This document shows positions 36,807-49,805 of a stretch of DNA of 64,000 bases, piece after piece. Location of the stretch: contig JAQGEQ010000272.1 in the NCBI GenBank assembly GCA_034620365.1, positions 372,001 to 436,000 on the forward strand, in the 5' to 3' direction. The DNA comes from Pegea sp. RAD2-039. Lineage: Eukaryota > Chordata > Thaliacea > Salpida > Salpidae. The position numbers and the translations under genes are program-made. A model generated the notes under the pieces. It saw nothing but the letters and a program-made list of their open reading frames with translations, did no database searches and was not told where the DNA came from. Position 1 is the stretch's first letter, and the number at the start of each line of letters is the position of its first letter.

Positions 36807-38112
36807 CTACAACTCATCTGATAAATGAGATGTTGGTTTTTTTTCTACAAACTTATTTTTATCAAATCCGCCTTCTGGATGCGACCTTAAAAAATTCGAT
36901 TTAAAAACCAAATTATAATAATTGTAACTTACTGAAAGTGTGAAATAACTTCATTTAACAGTTCTACAGCTTCTTCATCATGTTTAATTACATCTTTTAG
37001 TTCTGTTTTAAACTTCAATGTTAAATGATGAATACAATTTTGACAAAGCTAAGTTTCTAAAAACACTTTTTAAAAGACAAATATTGAAAGCTACAAGTTC
37101 AAACTGTTCTAAAAAACTAAATTTAAATATTTTCTGGAAACTAGTAAATAAGGATTTACATCAAAAATTATTTCTAAGTTACCTTCTTTGCTAGAAGAGT
37201 TAGTTATTTGCATGAATACTTCAGTTAAATAATCATCTTGTATGTGAGTTTTCTGCTGGAGTAATATCAAAAGATCATTTGCTGTACAAGCCTTTGCTCT
37301 GACCAATTTGTCGAAGGCTTTTCCTGTTGCTTTAATCAAAACAAATTGAAAATTGTCATGAATTTAAACTTATCAAAACTTCTTATTCAGTTTTATTGAA
37401 TCTTAAACAAAAAAAAACAAAAACTGAATTATTAAAATAATGAAAGTTTTATCAGTTTTGAAGATTAATTGATAATAAATAGTTGAATTTACCATTTTTT
37501 TGCAATTAAGAAGTTAATCTTAAGAAAAGTTTAAAAATCTTATTATAAGTGATTCCATATAATCAGAAAGTATAACTGATAGTTCTTCGGGTTTCAAATA
37601 AAAAATTTCATATTTTCAAAATTGGCAAGAGTAACTGCTGAACTTTTCATGTAAAGTTAAGTTTATTTCAAATTTAAATTTAAAACGTCAGAATTTGAAA
37701 TAAAATATTTAAAGAGACAGACTCAAGTAGATATTTTAATATAGCTGAAAATTATCCAATCAAATGCAATATTACAAGCATTGCTTAGTTAAAGTACTTA
37801 TTTCTAAAAGTGCTTTAAAAGCACTTAAATGTAATTAATAAAAAGAAACTACTGGTCATCAGTTTTCATCAAATTATAAAATCCTATCTTAAATACCTTT
37901 AAAAAAATAAAAAAAACAATCTTACCGACATGAACAACTTCTTGCAAAGACTGAAACAAAATATAATTTGTTTAAAATTCGTTAAGAGAAGATTAGTAGC
38001 TCACCGGAATATCTATCTGTGTATCATCTTGATCATCTTGTGAAAAAGCAACTTTTTGGTTAAAGAACAAAAATGCTCCGTACAAAAAAAGAATTTTAAA
38101 AAAAGAAAACAT
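36807..38112 (-). CDS. Small ER-luminal candidate with signal peptide and C-terminal SDEL
   Basis: Not recognised. Five short exons (38005-38112, 37926-37950, 37183-37329, 36933-37002, 36807-36885) join with matching phases to 142 aa. Introns are 54, 596, 180 and 47 nt; the second coding exon is only 25 nt. Residues 1-24 form a signal peptide (LFLYGAFLF core). An acidic linker (SQDDQDDTQ) follows, then a mostly helical, charged body. The protein ends HLSDEL, a KDEL/HDEL-type retrieval signal, which suggests residence in the endoplasmic reticulum. Only one cysteine remains after the signal peptide, so a thioredoxin-type role is unlikely. The donor gtaagt after ISHF and the acceptor before the last exon were needed to reach this ending; without that splice the frame stops at once at TAA. 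Gene model moderately sure, function unknown. Confidence 0.7.
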
Positions 38113-39245
38113 TAGTTTAATGTAAGTGGCTAAACTGAAATAATTGTCAATTATTAGTTTTAAACAATCAGCAAATACAATTACATGTACAAGTTTATAA
38201 AGTACAATTAATGTATACTAAATTTTAAATACAAAAGTTACAAAATACTAACCAATTAATGAATTTAAAAGTAATAAATCATTAATTTCTTGCAAGTAGA
38301 AATAAAGAAGTATTTTCTAAGAGCAAAAAATATCAAAATAATTTGTAGACTAGATATTTTGTAGATGACGTCGCTTGCAAAACGTGTTTTTTGTAATTGT
38401 CAGTGTATCAAATATAAATTTAAATCAAGTAGTATGAGTTTAAAAGATCTGTTGTTGATGTACAACATGAAGTTTTATGATAAAATCTGCTTATATTCAC
38501 TCCTTATTTAAATTAACAACCTAATTCTTGAAGATAACAAAAACATCACTTGATAAAATCTCATTACAATTGAAAGTTTTAATAAATCAACTTTTTTCTG
38601 TCAAAAAAATCCCTTTTCTAATCTTCTTTATTTAAAATCTTATCAACTTTCTATATAACAACTTGACTTTTATTAAAAGGTTTGAAAATGTACAAAAGAA
38701 CAAGTATTCGAAACCTCTAGCCTCTGGTGGAGTTGAACTTCTTCAGTTACTTTCTCTCGTTTCAATTTAACCAAATTTTAGAAAAAAAATTCTGTTCAAT
38801 TTGTCAACAAAATAAAGAAAAATGTGCTGAACTACTTGACACAAAAGTTAGTTGGTTGTTATTTGAGAAATTTTATTACGATTTTCTTTTGAAGATTGAA
38901 AATGTAGCAACTTATACGGATTTGTAAACAAATTCTTTGATACCAAAGTAATAAAACAACAAAGACAACAGACAAGGAAACAATCAAAAATAATTCTTTG
39001 TAGAATATAAACAAACTTAGGTTAGATAGTAAACTATCTCTAATGAGGTTCACTTGACAAAGTTAAGAGATATCAGCTCACAAAAAAGACTTCCAAAAAA
39101 AAGAAGATTTTAAAAGATTAATGTTAAGTCTGAAGCCTGTTTAGTTGTTGATTATTTTTATGGTTTAAACAAAAAAGTGTTTTTGAAGTCAGTTGTAGCG
39201 TTCTGAAACTTACAAAAAAGAAACAAAAAATCCCAAAAGTCAGAC
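38113..39245. other. Intergenic region
   Basis: AT-rich spacer of 1.1 kb. The plus-strand frame at 38727-38927 (66 codons) contains CSICQQNKEKC, a CxxC-type cluster after a possible acceptor at about 38780. No other exon was found and it is not called as a gene. Confidence 0.45.
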
Positions 39246-42200
39246 TCAAGCTAGATACTGGTAGGTGTCTTTCTCGCCGTCAACTCGTTCCAAATATTCT
39301 TTATCAATCAAAGTATCGATACATTTCTTGATCATTGGAACGCGAGGTTTGAAACGAACTGTCAGTTGAGCGATTGTTTCACTGATCAAGTTCTGGTGTT
39401 TTAATGTCTTCCTCATCTTCATGATGCGCACAATTGCAGCCTTAATAAGATGAAGAGTTATTTAGACATGAAATGAAAACAGTCCAGAAGAAGAAGAGGA
39501 TAAACTGGATCCCTAAAACCGCTAAGATAGAGAATGAAGTTTACCTGGATTTGCATCTTGCGATCTTCTTCAATATGTCTGTGAGTAGTTTCTTGTTCTT
39601 GCTTCTGTTCTGTTTTAACTGGCTTATTGATGTTCACTCGAAGCTTTTTGCTACAAAAATTAATTTAGTTGAAAGATCTCTTTCCTGAAGAAGTTAAATG
39701 ATCGCTCCTTTTCAGTCTTTACTAAACATCAGTGTCTTGATCTTTTACCTTTTATAATTTAAGTTTAATTTCAAGACATGTTCAGCTACAAGTTGAGACG
39801 CTTCAGGAACACTATCACATATCAGAAGCTTCGAACGCATTAGATGAGATAAAACCTACAAACGAGAAGTTTACGAACCTTCAACTATTTCAACAAATCA
39901 CTTACCTGAAGAAGGATGTCCATTTTGAGTTTGGTCACCTCAGCCAGATGCTGGACAGTGTGTGAAGTCTCACAATTGTATTGTAGTAAGATGGCCATTT
40001 GAAAAGTAGAAGCCTGCTCATAAAATGACATTTAAATGAATCTTCTTAAAAGATTTAAAATGACGATAATTACTTGGAAAGTGTAGCGGCTTTTGAAACA
40101 GTTCGAAACAATCTCAGTTTTGGACATATGATACAACCAGTTAACTACTCGACCACAATGTTGTCTTGTGTAGAAGCTTTGGAACGCCTGGTAGCTTTTT
40201 TCCAACTGAACAAGGACTGGGTTGAAAAGTGAAATTAAAATGAAACAAACTGACTTCTATGGGGAGGGCGAAAGTGGTCGATTGTGAAAATGGCCAAGAA
40301 ACGGCGGTTAGAACTTGAATAGAGAAATCCACTGAAAATTATCAAAATTTGTGTTTAAAAGTTGATTTGTTGGAAGAAAAAATTAATTATTTTCAAAATT
40401 CAATTATTTATCATAATTTACTAAATTCGATTTTTGTAACTATTTCATTTAGTTTCAAAATAAAAAGAAGTTTCGATGACGTCATCGTCGAACAAATAAT
40501 TCCATTGATAAAACAAACCCCCAAAAAAATATCAAATTAAAAATGATGAAGACTTCAGGATAATTTTTGAAGCAAAAAAAGCGATGATGACGTCACCGTG
40601 AGGATTCAGAAACTTACATTCAAGTGAGGTTCCTGATGTATTCAAATGAGTCTTGAATTGATCATTTAAATCTTTGCTTAATCCAATGTCCTGGAACATC
40701 CGTTGTAACTTCGAAGTGTATTCGAAACCACAACTTTGCTAAGAAACCAACAACAAGTTTAAATTGAAAAATATCATCAACTACATCAACCTACCTTCAA
40801 GCGGCTGATCATTTGGGCTTCAGCATCATCACTTGCTGATGAGTGATTGACGAGACGTCGCGCCAAAAACTTCGAATAAAAAGTTTGAAAAACATCTTTG
40901 TCTTCGATGTAACGAAAAACTGTCATCTGAAAGATGAGAGGGAAAAGTTAGAAAAGTTGCTAGGTGATAGCTGTATGGTTACTAGGTGATTGCTGTATGG
41001 TTGCTAGGTGATTGCTGTATGGTTGCTATGTGATTGTTGTATAGTTGATAGGTGATTGTTGTATGGTTGCTAGGTGGTAGCTGTATGGTTGCTAGGTGAT
41101 TGTTGTATGGTTGCTAGGTGGTAGCTGTATGGTTGATAGGTGATTGTTGTATGGTTGCTAGGTGGTAGCTGTATGGTTGCTAGGTGATTGCTGTATAGTT
41201 GCTAGGTGATTGCTGTATAGTTGCTATGTGGTTGTTGTATGGTTGCTAGGTGATAGTTGTATAGTTGCTATGTGATTGTTGTATGGTTGCTAGATGGTTG
41301 TTGTATAGTTGATAGGTGGTTGTTGTATAGTTGATAGGTGGTTGTTGTATGGTTGCTAGATGGTTGTTGTATAGTTGATAGGTGGTTGTTGTATGGTTGC
41401 TATGTGGTTGTTTTATGGTTGCTAGGTGATTGTTGTATAGTTGATAGGTGGTTGTTGTATGGTTGCTAGGTGATTGTTGTATAGTTGATAGGTGGTTGTT
41501 GTATGGTTGCTAGGCGATTGTTTTATGGTTGCGAGGTGGTAACTGTATGGTTGCTAGGCGGTTGTTTTATGGTTGCTAGGTGGTTGTTGTATGGTTGCTA
41601 GGTGGTTGCTAGGTACTCACCACTTCTCTTAGTAACACTTCAAGTTCTGAATCTTCTGAAACTTTTGAACTTCGAAGTAAAATATCACAATATCTGAAGA
41701 AGATGAAAATTTAGTTAAAATCTCAGTGAGATGAGACAAATATCACCTGGCTAGTAGTTCAGGAGATTTTGAGGAAGATTTAGCATCAATTGTGACTTGA
41801 TTTTTGTTGATGAAACGATTACAAGCTTTATCTAAAGCAGCTACAAATCCAGCATCTTTCTCGAATGAAGTGGTCACCAAATTTTCATATTTCCGGTAAA
41901 CTTCCAAAATTGTCTGGACATACTGGTTCGGGTCCTGTGCACGTTTTGAGGACAGTGTTATGACCTTACATCGGGTGTAATAATCATTTTTATCATATTA
42001 GTAACGTCAATTAAAGTAAATATCATTTGATAAAACACGCGAAGTCACATGCGGTGACGTCATCAACAACATCTTACATTGATGGCTGTTTCAGCGCATT
42101 GTTTGATTTTACAGTCACCCTGTGTGTAGATGTGCTTTTCTAAAATGTTTTTTAGCTCTGTGGTTCCATCTGTAATCCTGGAAACAAGCTTGTACATACG

Positions 42201-45200
42201 ACCCACATCTGTTTATCAAATAAATGTCAATCAGTAAGAAAGTTTGTTGAAAGTAACCTTCAATTTTATCGCCATCTAATAAAACTTGAAATTCAGATTG
42301 AAATTGTTCAAGGTGTCTTTCAATTAGAACTGTTTCGCAAGTTTGTGAAAGAACTTTAGCTGTCGAATCATCGAGATAGGTTTTGACGCGTTTCTCTTCT
42401 TCTAATAGACGAGCTTCTGCCTGAAAATGATTCAAAATATTTAAGTTTAAAGTAAAAGTGAGTAAGTGAAGATACTTTTTTCATGTATTCAGTGACAGGG
42501 TTTTGGGCGAGGAATTCGGTGCTTTCAGTTGTGTAGTAATGTTTAGTGTTGTCAAGAAAAGGTTCCTCAAACTTGGATTTGTAAACAGTGAGCATCTCTG
42601 AACGAGCTATAGCTTCATCAGATCCAATCTCAGCTAAAAAAAGATCAAAATGAGATTATTAAAGATGTCAACTGAAAGATTTTGTGGAAGTTCTGAGCTA
42701 CCACTAAACTAGTTACTAAAACTTTAGACTGAAATCTACTTGAGGTGGTCTCACCGTCTGGCAGAGGTTGATGTCTTGGCCTTTTCGCGCTATCTTCCGG
42801 TTCTGCTTTGTTCTGCCCAGCCCCTATCTCAACTGATTTCAAAATTCCAAAAACAAATAAAACTCGATTACTCAAAAAATCAATCAAATTGATGCTTTAG
42901 CAGAAAATTATCTTTATTTAAACATTTATTTTTGATTTTAATTTCAAGTTAGCATCAAGAAAACTTTAAATAGCTGAAATGGTAGATAACATCATTACTG
43001 TCTCGTGAGAACCAAAAATAACTTGTTTATGCAATTAAGTAGTAAGTGAAGAGATTTTAAAGATCCTGTTCTTGATAACTTAGCTGAACTAGTTCTTACA
43101 TCTTCTTACGTTTGTTGTCGAAGAAATTGTTTAAAAATGATGTAAATGAAACTAACCATAAGAACGTAGAACACCGCTGATTAGACTTGTGTTTATAGTT
43201 TCACCATTTCGTTCCTTCTCTATCAAGTTCAATACAGCCGCTGTTACTTGGAGGTTTAGAGGCGTGAATAGTTCATCTCTCCACATAGATAAGGAGAGCT
43301 GCAAGAATACATCATTAGCATCCAATTTCTCATCCTTCAAGTCTTCTTTTAAGAAGGATAATGAAGAGGCGTCAATAAGATTTGACAAGGATGAGGTTCA
43401 GAGCAGGATTTCTGGGATACCTACAAGGATGTACAGCTAAGGAGGTGGATTTGTAGACGTACAGATGTCTGAAGGAGAAGGTTTGTGAGGTCCCTGAAGT
43501 CAACCCCTTACGGGTAAACCATCAGAGAATACAAGAGGGAAGATACGAGGTGATGCGGACCAAAGTCCTGGTAACTAATTACTGTCTTTTTCAGGATCAA
43601 CATCTAAAGATAAGGGTATGAACAAAAAGGCGGTCAAAGATCTGGGAAGTATTAATGGGCTGGACTCTCTTGTAGGATAATATGGGGCTTCTAGCTGCTT
43701 CAGTATTTGAAAGTGGTTCAAATGTTTGATGAATTTCACAAAAAGTATTTGAAGTGTTGAGATTTACTGTGAAAATTTCGAAGATTCCTTTTCTGCCCTC
43801 ATCACATTCACGTTTAACCCAATGCCGGTTGATATAAGAACAAATTCCGTTGAGAACTTTGCTGCTAAATCGAAACTCGCTCCACTGTTTGGTATAGAAT
43901 CTCAAAATCTCTTCATCATGAAGAGAAGAACCATTCTAGAAAGATTAATAAATTGAGTTAGAATAAAATAGAGAAAAGAAAACTTTAATAAACTGAGTTC
44001 TTGTTGTTAATTGAATAAGCTTTTTGTTGTGAAGATAAAAATTTTGAAATATAATTGTATTATCTTCTACGTAAATATAAAAATTAAATATTATACTTAT
44101 AAGGGAATCAAAAAACTGAGAATATAAACAAAATAAACCTTCGAAATATTGTGGATATGTCCTTGTAAATACTGCTTTAATTTTTTGTACAATTCTAACC
44201 CAACTAATTGGGTTCCATTTGCATTCTGTGTCTTTCTGCTGCCACTATTCAGTGATGAGTTTGAGGGACCTTGTCTTGAAGAACTGTGGTTTACAGAGGT
44301 ACAGTAGTTGTAGACATATCTGAAAGACATCATCAACTCAGTGCTCATCATAAAACTAATTTTTGTTATTATTAATCATTTCTTGTTTTTTAGGGTAAAT
44401 AAATTATATAAGATTATAATGAACACAACATAGACTTATTTTCACAAATATTACTTCCTTTATATTATAGTTTTTTCAATTATACTCAAAGTATTTTTGT
44501 TTATAGAACATTTCTAAAACAAGATTTATGTTTTCAATCTATAAATTTGAGGGAATTAAAATGAAAAGAAGAAAGATAAAAACTAAAAACAATATTTAAA
44601 ATATAAATAATTTATTTATAATTGTTTCAAATAAAGAAATAAAACTTTAAAACTAACGTATAAAGTTGGATATATCTCTTTTTTTCCATGTTTGTGTTGC
44701 TGAAAACCTAAATAATGATTTAAATTGTTATCAAAATTGTTCAATATCACCAAAACTGATAAATGAAAATCATATAAGTATTTAATGAGAATATTTAGTT
44801 AAAAATATCCATAAAAATATAAAATTAGTTGACCAAAATAGTTTTTACAAAAACTGTTTACAATTTTATCAAATTCTATAATACAGAATTAATACCTCAT
44901 TGAGTCCAGTTTGCAAATCATTCCAAACATGATCTAATGAAACATTTGTCAATCCATGAGGCTTACTATGTTGGACAGATCTTCTGTAACAACAAAAATT
45001 GATTGAAAAAACCTAAAATAGTTTTAATAATATATTTTAATCTGACTTTTAAGAAGTCAGTTTAATTTTAAAATAAAAAATTTGAAGACTTTTTAATATT
45101 AATTTTCTTGATTTGGTTTTGTGAAAATGTACCATTGAATTTGTTCAGCTATAGATACATTATATAATATTACCTATGTAAACTACAATACTTAGAATTT

Positions 45201-45398
45201 TAAGTTATATACAAGCTCAGTTATATAAGTCTATATGTAAAATCAGTTTAAACTATTTATTAAAGATTATAAAATCAATTTTGAAAATCATCATATTTAT
45301 ACAATATTTTTTTGCCAAACAAAATTAACTTTAATCTATTTTAATAAAACATAAAAATTAATAAAATCAAATTAAAACAATTTATCTCACCTTGACAT
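39246..45398 (-). CDS. CUL1: Cullin-1 (SCF ubiquitin ligase scaffold)
   Basis: Scaffold joining SKP1/F-box proteins (N-terminal repeats) to RBX1-E2 (C-terminal domain). Coding exons, low to high: 39246-39440, 39545-39650, 39749-39855, 39906-40013, 40074-40205, 40255-40331, 40618-40738, 40795-40926, 41621-41693, 41747-41934, 42078-42208, 42258-42420, 42476-42633, 42755-42832 (cassette), 43157-43298, 43768-43935, 44139-44336, 44658-44699, 44896-44983, 45391-45398. Phases close: 804 aa with the cassette, 778 without (human 776). Diagnostic strings include [62 protein letters not shown] and KLRVNIN. The neddylation site Lys in IVRIMKMRK is present. The protein ends YQYLA. The first coding exon is 8 nt (ATGTCAAG). 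The acceptor of exon 44139-44336 is the least certain junction. Confidence 0.97.
40956..41613. repeat. 22-bp minisatellite in a cullin-1 intron
   Basis: About 30 tandem copies of a 22-bp unit (consensus GTTGCTAGGTGATTGTTGTATG on the plus strand) fill almost all of the intron 40927-41620. Unit length is constant where I checked. Variation is by substitution, with alternating subtypes such as GTTGATAGGTG and GTTGCTAGGTGG. The array ends immediately before the splice donor of the flanking exon. Confidence 0.95.
43398..43711 (+). repeat. Dispersed repeat family 2, copy B (in a cullin-1 intron)
   Basis: Related to 33425-33734 over roughly 300 nt in the same orientation. It lies wholly inside the cullin-1 intron 43299-43767, antisense to the gene, and leaves both flanking exons intact. 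This explains why that intron is longer than most of the others in the gene. Confidence 0.7.
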
Positions 45399-48300
45399 TT
45401 TAAATTATTTAAATCTTTGTAAATACAACTTCAATTCTATACAACCAAGTTATAAATAAGACTTTAATAATAACAAGTTTTTTTGCTGAAATTCTTACAT
45501 AAGAAATTATATTAGTATGAAAATTAGTCATCAGTAAAACAAACAAAAGAAATAAAAAGTACTTTAAACTTCAAAACTACAATAAAGTTTTTATATTTTT
45601 ATTATTTATTTGTAGTCATATTGCTTTGTTTGCTTTGAGAGTTATATTATATGCAAACGTGCATTTAATGAATAAATAAATAAAAAATATTTAATATACA
45701 TGAATTCTAATTATTACTTAATATAATAACATATTAAAAAGGATGATTATGTAAGTATATGATATGTACAAACACAAAATTTTATATTTATGTTTATTAT
45801 AGCAACATCTGAATAAAAAACTTCTTTATACTTTATATGACTAATAGTTAATCAATTATAAATTAAATTATCTATTAAGTTAATACATTAAAAGATGAAC
45901 AAATATTTGTCAATTACTTCATAAGAAGTTTATTTAGACAACAGTTGCTTCAATGAAAAATAAATTGTTGAGCAATTAGAACCTTATATAATTTCTAAAT
46001 TACTTTATATAAAAAGTTAGAACATTAAAGTATAAGTACTATAGCCACAGAAAATAACTATAAAAATATCTAACTGACTTAACATATAAATATTTAATAG
46101 CATGTATAATTTCAATAATTTTAAATTAAAATAAACTATCATAATAGCTAAAAAAATTCGTGTTGTAATCAAAATATTTCTTAACCTATAACTTGATTCA
46201 TCGTCAGTTCAGATAAACTCTTATTTCCATAACTATTTTTATAGACTTTTAATAATATTTAACTTTTAAAATTAGTTATTTTTCTAAAAGTAAATAAATT
46301 AGAGATTAAAAAACAGAAGTTATGAAATATTATTTATTATTATTATATTTGTTATTTTAGTGATAAGAAAACTAATAAATCAAAGCAATGACCAGTAATG
46401 ACTAAACATGTAAAATAAATACTTTTATAAGCAAAAAATAATGGTAACAAAGTAGATTTTATAAATATTCTATAAAATGTTTCAGTTGTTTTTGAAGCAA
46501 TTTTGAAAATATATTTTAGTGACATAGTTTTTTGAGTAAATAACAAAAATAATGTTTATAAATTCAACGTATAAAATAATATTTTATATCATAATTTCTT
46601 AAGTGAGCTTATAACTAAATCATTTAAACATTTTTCATCTCCATTTCTGAAAAAATATTTTAAAGTTAAGCAAGATTTAAAGTGAAGTAATAAGGTATTT
46701 CAAAATCAAAGACTTACTAAACTCATGATTTCAACGACTTTTCAAACTTAAATGACACAATGCAGAGAAATCAACACAAGCAGAAAATATGAAGCAAAGA
46801 ATATTACTGATTAAAAAAACAAGTAATCTCAAAAGCAGCTTTATCATATGCTAATTTGTTCAACTTCACTTGTAACTGGCCTATACTTTAATATAAAAAC
46901 AAACTAAACAAAATGTTTTTATAAAAAAATCCATTTTGTGATGATTAACTAATAATTATTAAACAGTTGTAATAAGATTTACAATTTCTTGGAAGTGTTC
47001 TATCGTAGCTAAAATATTAAAATTTGTTTTAATATTAAAGCTGTTTTACTGTAGTTTATTTTTTGGTATTTACTTCCGTATAAAGTTGCAAACAAAAATA
47101 TTCTATGCAGAAAACTTAATATTAAATATGATAGTTATAAACATCGTCTCAGTTTCTTCAATATATATACTTTGGAAATTCGACGGATTAAATACGACTT
47201 AATTCTTATTTTTAAAATTATCCACAATTTAATTGACCTTCAGTTTGATGATTTTTTTCCATTAGTCCTTCCCTCAAGTTATATCAGCTCAGACGATACA
47301 CATTACACCTTAATAAGCCTATATCACCTGATATATTAATCAAAGCGAATTTTTTCTCATACCGCACAATTAGTACATCGAACCAGCTGCCATCAGACAT
47401 TGTCATGTCTAAGTCGCTCGCGTTGTTCAAAAGTAAGTTGAACCGTTATAATATTGCCAACATTGTCATTTCTAAACTGTGATTTTTTCTCTTTCTTATA
47501 TTATTAACATTCCATGTAATTGTTAACTGTTATATGCTTTGAGTGCTATCGAAATACCATGTGTTACATATTTTACTTTCTATATTTTTGACTAAATAGA
47601 TGTTATTTGTGAGAATGTATGTTAGCGAGAGGTATTCTCTTCAGTCACCCTACTTCGCATTTATTGAAATAAATAAATAAATTTACCTGTATTTTTTAAA
47701 CCATACTTGTTGTTTGATTAAATAATATAAAACAATAATCGAATAATATGAACTTAAACTTCTGTCTTTTTATGCAATAATAAATAAACCTTTTTTTTCA
47801 TCAAAAACTTTCCTATTCAATAGGATTTGAGTTAGTTTTGGTTTTGAGCGTTGGTTTCAAAGCAGTGTTTCAAATAATGGAACAAGATTAGATTCAAAGC
47901 TGTCAGTAATTAGTATACTGTGAGAATTATCGCCATAATATATGATATATTTGAACATACTAATAATATATATATGATTTACAGGATACTTGAAGTTAAT
48001 TCTGTATAAGAGTTTCAAGATAAAACTTTGTTCGAAAATTCAGTTTAGAATTTATTATGAAAAGTACAGTAAACTTTGTATGACCTAAATCGGTACGTCT
48101 GGATAAATAAAAATAATTTTTGATAATTATGTGAGATGGGCGATTTTGCCCCTAAATAGAAAACTTTGTAACACAAGTTTAACCTTAAAATAGCCCATGA
48201 ACATTAAAATTTTAAAGCTTTTAACAATTTCACTATGCTACGTAATTTTTAATAAATTATTTTGTTTAAATTCTTCCATCGGTATGCCTGAGAAAACCCC

Positions 48301-49805
48301 GATTGATATTATGATTCAAAATGACTAACTTCAATTTTCAAAATGAACTTATATACCACCAAATATAATCTTTATTTCTATAGCTTTGTTCAAACTTCAT
48401 TCTTAAAATATTAGTAAATGACAATTAGTTGAATAGAAAAAGCTAATGAAGAAATTCATGTATGTATATATCATTTGATTTATTAATGCCAGTCAACCTT
48501 AAAGTAGCTATCTATAAAAAAAATATCCACGAATAACTACTTAAAGCAAATTAAAAGTTATTGGAAGGATTATATTCATATATATTCAGGATTATATATA
48601 TATATTGGAAATTATAGATGCTTTTTACAGTATAAGCATAATATCATATAATATATAATATAACTCACTACTATTAAAAACTCAAAATGTTTAAGTTATT
48701 TATTACATATTGTTTATTCTATTAATTTAAAATAGATAAGAGAAGAAAAAAATTAAAAGATAAATTGGAAACTGACGATTCGAAAAAAATACTAATTGTT
48801 TATAAAAGTACTTGAAAATATTTTTGCCTATATGTAAAGAAGACTTATACAAAAATAAGTATTTTTATACAATAAACCCTATAACAAATTCTAAAATGTA
48901 ACCTTGTTCTAATCTTGTAACTAAAAATTTGCTGACTCATCAACTTTAATGACATTCAGTGAATTAATAACTTTTCGATAGAGTTTAGAATCTTTTTCCC
49001 AGCTCAATCAATAGATCAAAATCTAAAATCTTCTTTAAAATTTATTTAAAAGATACTATTTGAGCAATTTTATTAACAAATGATATGTATTACTGCCAGT
49101 TTCTTCATTTTCTCTGCTTAGTTTATATTTTTGATTCATAACTTATATTTACTACTGGCTATGCTGTTTTTTCCTAACTTTTTACATTAATTTTATCAAA
49201 ATCTGATACTTAAGACCTTTTCATTATCTTTCTGCAGTAATATTGTGTTGCGTTTTTTTATAAGAGCTGAATAATTTGTCTTTTGAAGCCAGGCATTGAA
49301 TGAAATCAACAAAGAAAATTTGAATGCAATCCAAAAATGTAAAAAAAGTTTGATAACCACTAAATATGAAGGTTAAAAATCATTGAATTATTTATAAGTG
49401 TCTTTCACTTACATTTCTTTTCACTTTTTACAATTTGAACTTTTTTGATTTAATATAAATTATAAACAGAAAAACTGTTATACAAAATTTCGATTGTTTC
49501 ATTTTTTATTTAGTTTGTAAAGTCTTAGAAGAAAAGTGAACAATTGTACCTTTTAAAATAAACTTTATTCAAATAAAAATATATCTTTTTAATTAGTACA
49601 CAAATATTATACAATACTTTTGTAACTTCTAAATACATTTAGTTCTATAAATTCTAATAATTTGTTTTCAAAGACTGATTCTTTAATAAGTTTATGCAAA
49701 CAAGATACATATAAAACTAACATTTCGACTAAATTGAACATTTAATTCTTGAATAACAACTTTTACAACTTAGAAATGAAAATATGAATACATACAAATT
49801 ATCTA
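45399..49805. other. Intergenic region
   Basis: About 4.4 kb, AT-rich. A GC-richer island at about 47270-47690 has a 54-codon minus-strand frame (47284-47445), a short plus-strand start at 47405, and a stretch near 47630-47680 ending in repeated AATAAA-like motifs. It may be a retroelement relic. A TA-rich tract lies at about 48570-48660. No gene is supported. Confidence 0.5.
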
